The position numbers were made by a program, and so were the translations under genes. Of a stretch of 64,000 nucleotides of DNA, positions 61,208 through 64,000 are shown piece after piece (positions within the stretch are counted from its first letter, which is position 1; every line of letters starts with the position of its first letter). The notes under the pieces were generated by a model. It was not told the DNA's origin. It saw only the letters and a program-made list of their open reading frames with translations, and did no database searches. This DNA comes from Pempheris klunzingeri (Eukaryota > Chordata > Actinopteri > Acropomatiformes > Pempheridae). The stretch is from assembly GCF_042242105.1 (NCBI RefSeq), contig NC_092019.1:17033328-17097327 (forward strand), given 5' to 3'.

Positions 61208-63109
61208 ATGATGGAGGACTTCTCCGGTTTGGCTCTGCCTCCTCTGTTTGGAGGACACATCCTGGAGGCAGAGCTGGAGCCTGGAGGCGTGGAGCTGGGA
61301 CCAGGAGAGGTAAGGTTCATGTTAATGATCATAGTCATGGAAATGTTGATGTGAGTGAGAGGGAACACAGTCTGTGCGTTGTACGGAGATGTCTTTGTAC
61401 TCATTGTAGCAAGTCACTAATATTAGTAGTTTTAGCACCACCTCTTGGCTTGCAAGACCCAAATGGCATAATTAAATTGGTTTGATAAGTCCTGTTTAAG
61501 AAGGAAGAAGCTGTAGTCAGGCAGGTTATCCAACATCTCCGTTAAATATGAAAGAAATGTGATCCAAGTATGACAGAATTTGGTGTTGCTGTTGTGACAG
61601 AAGTTTGTTGTATGAGAGTGGTTGAATGTATTTTCTGACTGGGACTGTGTGCTCTAATGACACAGGTGCACAATCACAGCATTATCATATAATATAGACA
61701 CCTGAAATGTTTTTTACGAGCGCTAATAATATTAATATTATTATGTTAATTATATTATATTATTATATTAAGAAACACAACCTTATTGTAATAGATTTAG
61801 AAACTAGAATTTTTGTCAAATATTCCATCTGAAAGTCAATGGAAACATTGCCACAGGCAGCCAAACACAAAACAGAAATGAGGTTGTTTTTTCTGCAGGT
61901 GGAGCTGGGCCCGGGAGGCAATGAGCTGCTAGAGAGTACAGCACATGAGGATGAAGAGAGAAGGGCTCTTGATAAGAGGAAATACCTCGCTCTGAGCAGG
62001 AGATGTAAAGAAATCGAACAGGTGTGTGCAAAGTCTCATTTTCAGGCACTTGTGTTATTTTGCACACACTTTCTGCCCGTGTGTCTTGTGAAATGTGAAT
62101 ATGTGTTATAGTTGGGTTTATTGTCTCTGAGCTCCTGATCTGTCATGTCTTTTCTAGGTATGCACTTTCTGGTGTATTTTCATCCAGATCAGCTGATATA
62201 ATTGTAGGACTGCAGCTTTGACGTTGTATCTGTAACCACTTCTTCCCTCCTCACCCTGTAATCACTTCCAAATCTGTATTTTTCAGGTGAATCAAAAGAT
62301 TCTTGGTCGCCTTCACCAAGTACAAAGAATTACACGGCACCTGAAGAAAGAGAGAAGGTGCAAACCCCATTACAGTAACAGTAATTCCATTTTCATACAT
62401 TTTCTGAGACATTGCCCACTTGACAGCCCATTTGAACAGATTATATTGATTTTACAGGTTTCTCATGAAGACTTTGGATGCCCATGGGGATGACTATAGA
62501 AACGCCCAGCTCACCTTACTTCTAGAGGTGGGAATGGCTGTACGTCACACCAAAATCAAACAAATGTTACATATTTGATTTTTGTATTTTCTTTACAGCT
62601 GATGGTCTTTAACTTGACCCACCTGATTGCACAAGAAACGTAAAGGACCCATGAAGCATGGGTTAATTTCACTAAATCACTAAATCTTGTTCTTGTTTCA
62701 GGATGAGCCTGGACCCCACGTCGATCCTGCTGCTGGAGTGGAGGACGACCGGCTCAACGGCGTGTCTGGTCCCACCTCATCTGCGGCGGTGCATCATGCT
62801 GCTGGACCAAAGAAGAGGAGGCACCGAATTCCAAGGCAAGAAAAGGATAAAGACCAACAGGTGGGTGAAGAGCTCTGCTGGACCGCTGTTGTCCCCTGTG
62901 GTTGAGTGTGAATTTGTGGATGCGTGAGTGAGGGGTTAAAAATGCAGACGGGTCTCATTAATGTGAGCATTCAGACATCTGACAGTGCAGAATAATTGAT
63001 TTTCTGTTGACTGAGTTTCTGCTTCTTTTCCCAGACTGAACCAGACATGTCAGCGTTGGCAGAGACACAGTTTGGAGACATGCCCAGCCCGACCTCTCTG
63101 TCTCACTGA
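61208..63109 (+). CDS. tfpt: TCF3 fusion partner homologue (INO80 complex subunit F)
   Basis: Six coding exons: 61208-61309, 61899-62021, 62287-62357, 62458-62527, 62702-62860 and 63035-63109, giving 199 residues (human 253). TFPT is a nuclear subunit of the INO80 chromatin-remodelling complex. The start MMEDFSGLALPPLFGGHILE matches human ...ALPPLFGGHILESELE. The coiled-coil core KYLALSRRCKEIEQVNQKIL and [20 protein letters not shown] matches [20 protein letters not shown] and [20 protein letters not shown]. A basic nuclear-localisation stretch GPKKRRHRIPRQEKDKD follows. The human C-terminal acidic region is much shorter here. Exon 1 ends VELGPGE and exon 2 starts VELGPGG, a near repeat across the junction. 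The ATG directly follows the acceptor at 61207, so the leader is on an upstream exon. Confidence 0.95.
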
Positions 63110-64000
63110 TCAGTGCGCTGCCCTGAATATGACGATGATGATGAAGGAGCAGCCAGTTTCTTTAACTGTTCCGTTCATTCGCTGCCTGTTCAGTCTGGTT
63201 CTGCACCATTAGTAGTTTTACTATCTTACAGATTGAATTCATGTAAGATAAAATGAGGTGTTTTCCAGCTGGTACACATATATACATTTGTTTTATATAT
63301 TGCATATTATGTTCTGTTGTAATATTTTGTAAGAGTTGATGATGACACATAATTATGACCAGGGGCAAACTGTGCACACTGTCATGGACAACTTTGTTTA
63401 GTAAATATCTGGCAGCCCAGATACAATTATTGTATGGTGGGAAACTTGTGTTATTAATGGCTTTCACAATACATTCCTGGACACTGTAAATTATTTCATG
63501 GTTCGTGATTTCATCTCAATCAGTGGAGAACCGTGGTCAGTATTTAAAGATTTATAGATTATTTGATTCTTAGGCTGTATTGTGATTTTTTTTTTTTTTT
63601 TCAATTCATGTAATAGAAAGGGCTAGTGCATGTATTTTATGTTTGCTGATGCAGACCAAAGGCAGACAAAGATTTCATTACTTTTATTCATGTTCACATC
63701 TGCATCAACAACTTCAACGTGTGTATTTTATCATGCTTCTAGACAATAGTTAAAAATGTTTCAATTCCAGGCAGGAATAAAGAGCTGAGTGTCTGTAAAT
63801 GGTTTCTTTAAATTTTATGTTGGAAACATTAAGGTCATGACTCAGGGTGGAGTTGTTATGGAGATCAGTGAATGAGAATCGATGTATATCCACTGTATGG
63901 GCCAATAGAGATCAACTTTATATATATGTTTGAGAAGAGGATCAGTGGGAATGTGTGATCTCAGATGCATTTTTGTATTTGCGTCCATCCTAAGTCATCA
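63110..64000 (+). other. tfpt: tfpt 3'UTR and flank
   Basis: After the stop at 63107-63109 the sequence is AT-rich, with a T16 run at about 63587-63601 and AATAAA at 63776-63781, a likely poly(A) signal. No other gene is seen up to the window end. Confidence 0.55.

Overview
The window looks like a gene-dense piece of a ray-finned (teleost, probably percomorph-type) fish chromosome. The evidence is vertebrate multi-exon genes with GT-AG introns of tens to about 2,300 bases, a 5'TOP ribosomal protein promoter, and many interspersed repeats of types I know from spiny-rayed fish. No sign of bacteria, plasmid, phage or virus-derived elements was seen. All gene calls come from splicing exons by eye and comparing the peptides with remembered family sequences; no search was run.

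Layout from left to right. (1) 1-3.9 kb: mostly non-coding, with one minus-strand coding exon (934-1123) that resembles the conserved N-terminal block of FAM181 proteins. (2) 4.3-5.4 kb, plus: mpv17l, a small Mpv17/PMP22-family membrane protein. (3) 6.3-11.2 kb, plus: rpl18, complete in 7 coding exons. (4) 11.6-21.6 kb, plus: sphk2, sphingosine kinase 2, with a very large charged and proline-rich insert. (5) 25.1-31.4 kb, plus: cyth2 (cytohesin-2/ARNO), including its 3-base GAG microexon. (6) 36.5-40.9 kb, minus: a neuronal pentraxin with a 98-residue Asp/His-rich block unknown to me from other neuronal pentraxins. (7) 47.6-56.3 kb, plus: an IRSp53/BAIAP2-like I-BAR plus SH3 protein. (8) 59.5-60.6 kb, minus: ndufa3, a small complex I subunit. 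(9) 61.2-63.1 kb, plus: tfpt, an INO80-complex subunit, divergent from ndufa3 across a short shared promoter.

The order rpl18-sphk2-cyth2 ... ndufa3-tfpt corresponds to human 19q13.3-q13.4. The neuronal pentraxin/BAIAP2 pair in the middle is the interesting part. In human such pairs sit on 17q25 (NPTX1, BAIAP2, with SPHK1 and CYTH1), 22q13 (NPTXR, BAIAP2L2, with CYTH4) and chromosome 7 (NPTX2, BAIAP2L1, CYTH3), but not on 19q. The simplest reading is that this fish keeps the fourth whole-genome-duplication copies of both families, lost from the human 19q block. The genes do not form a metabolic unit. Several act in membrane and cytoskeletal signalling (sphingosine-1-phosphate synthesis, ARF activation, membrane bending, synaptic clustering), and the rest are housekeeping genes.
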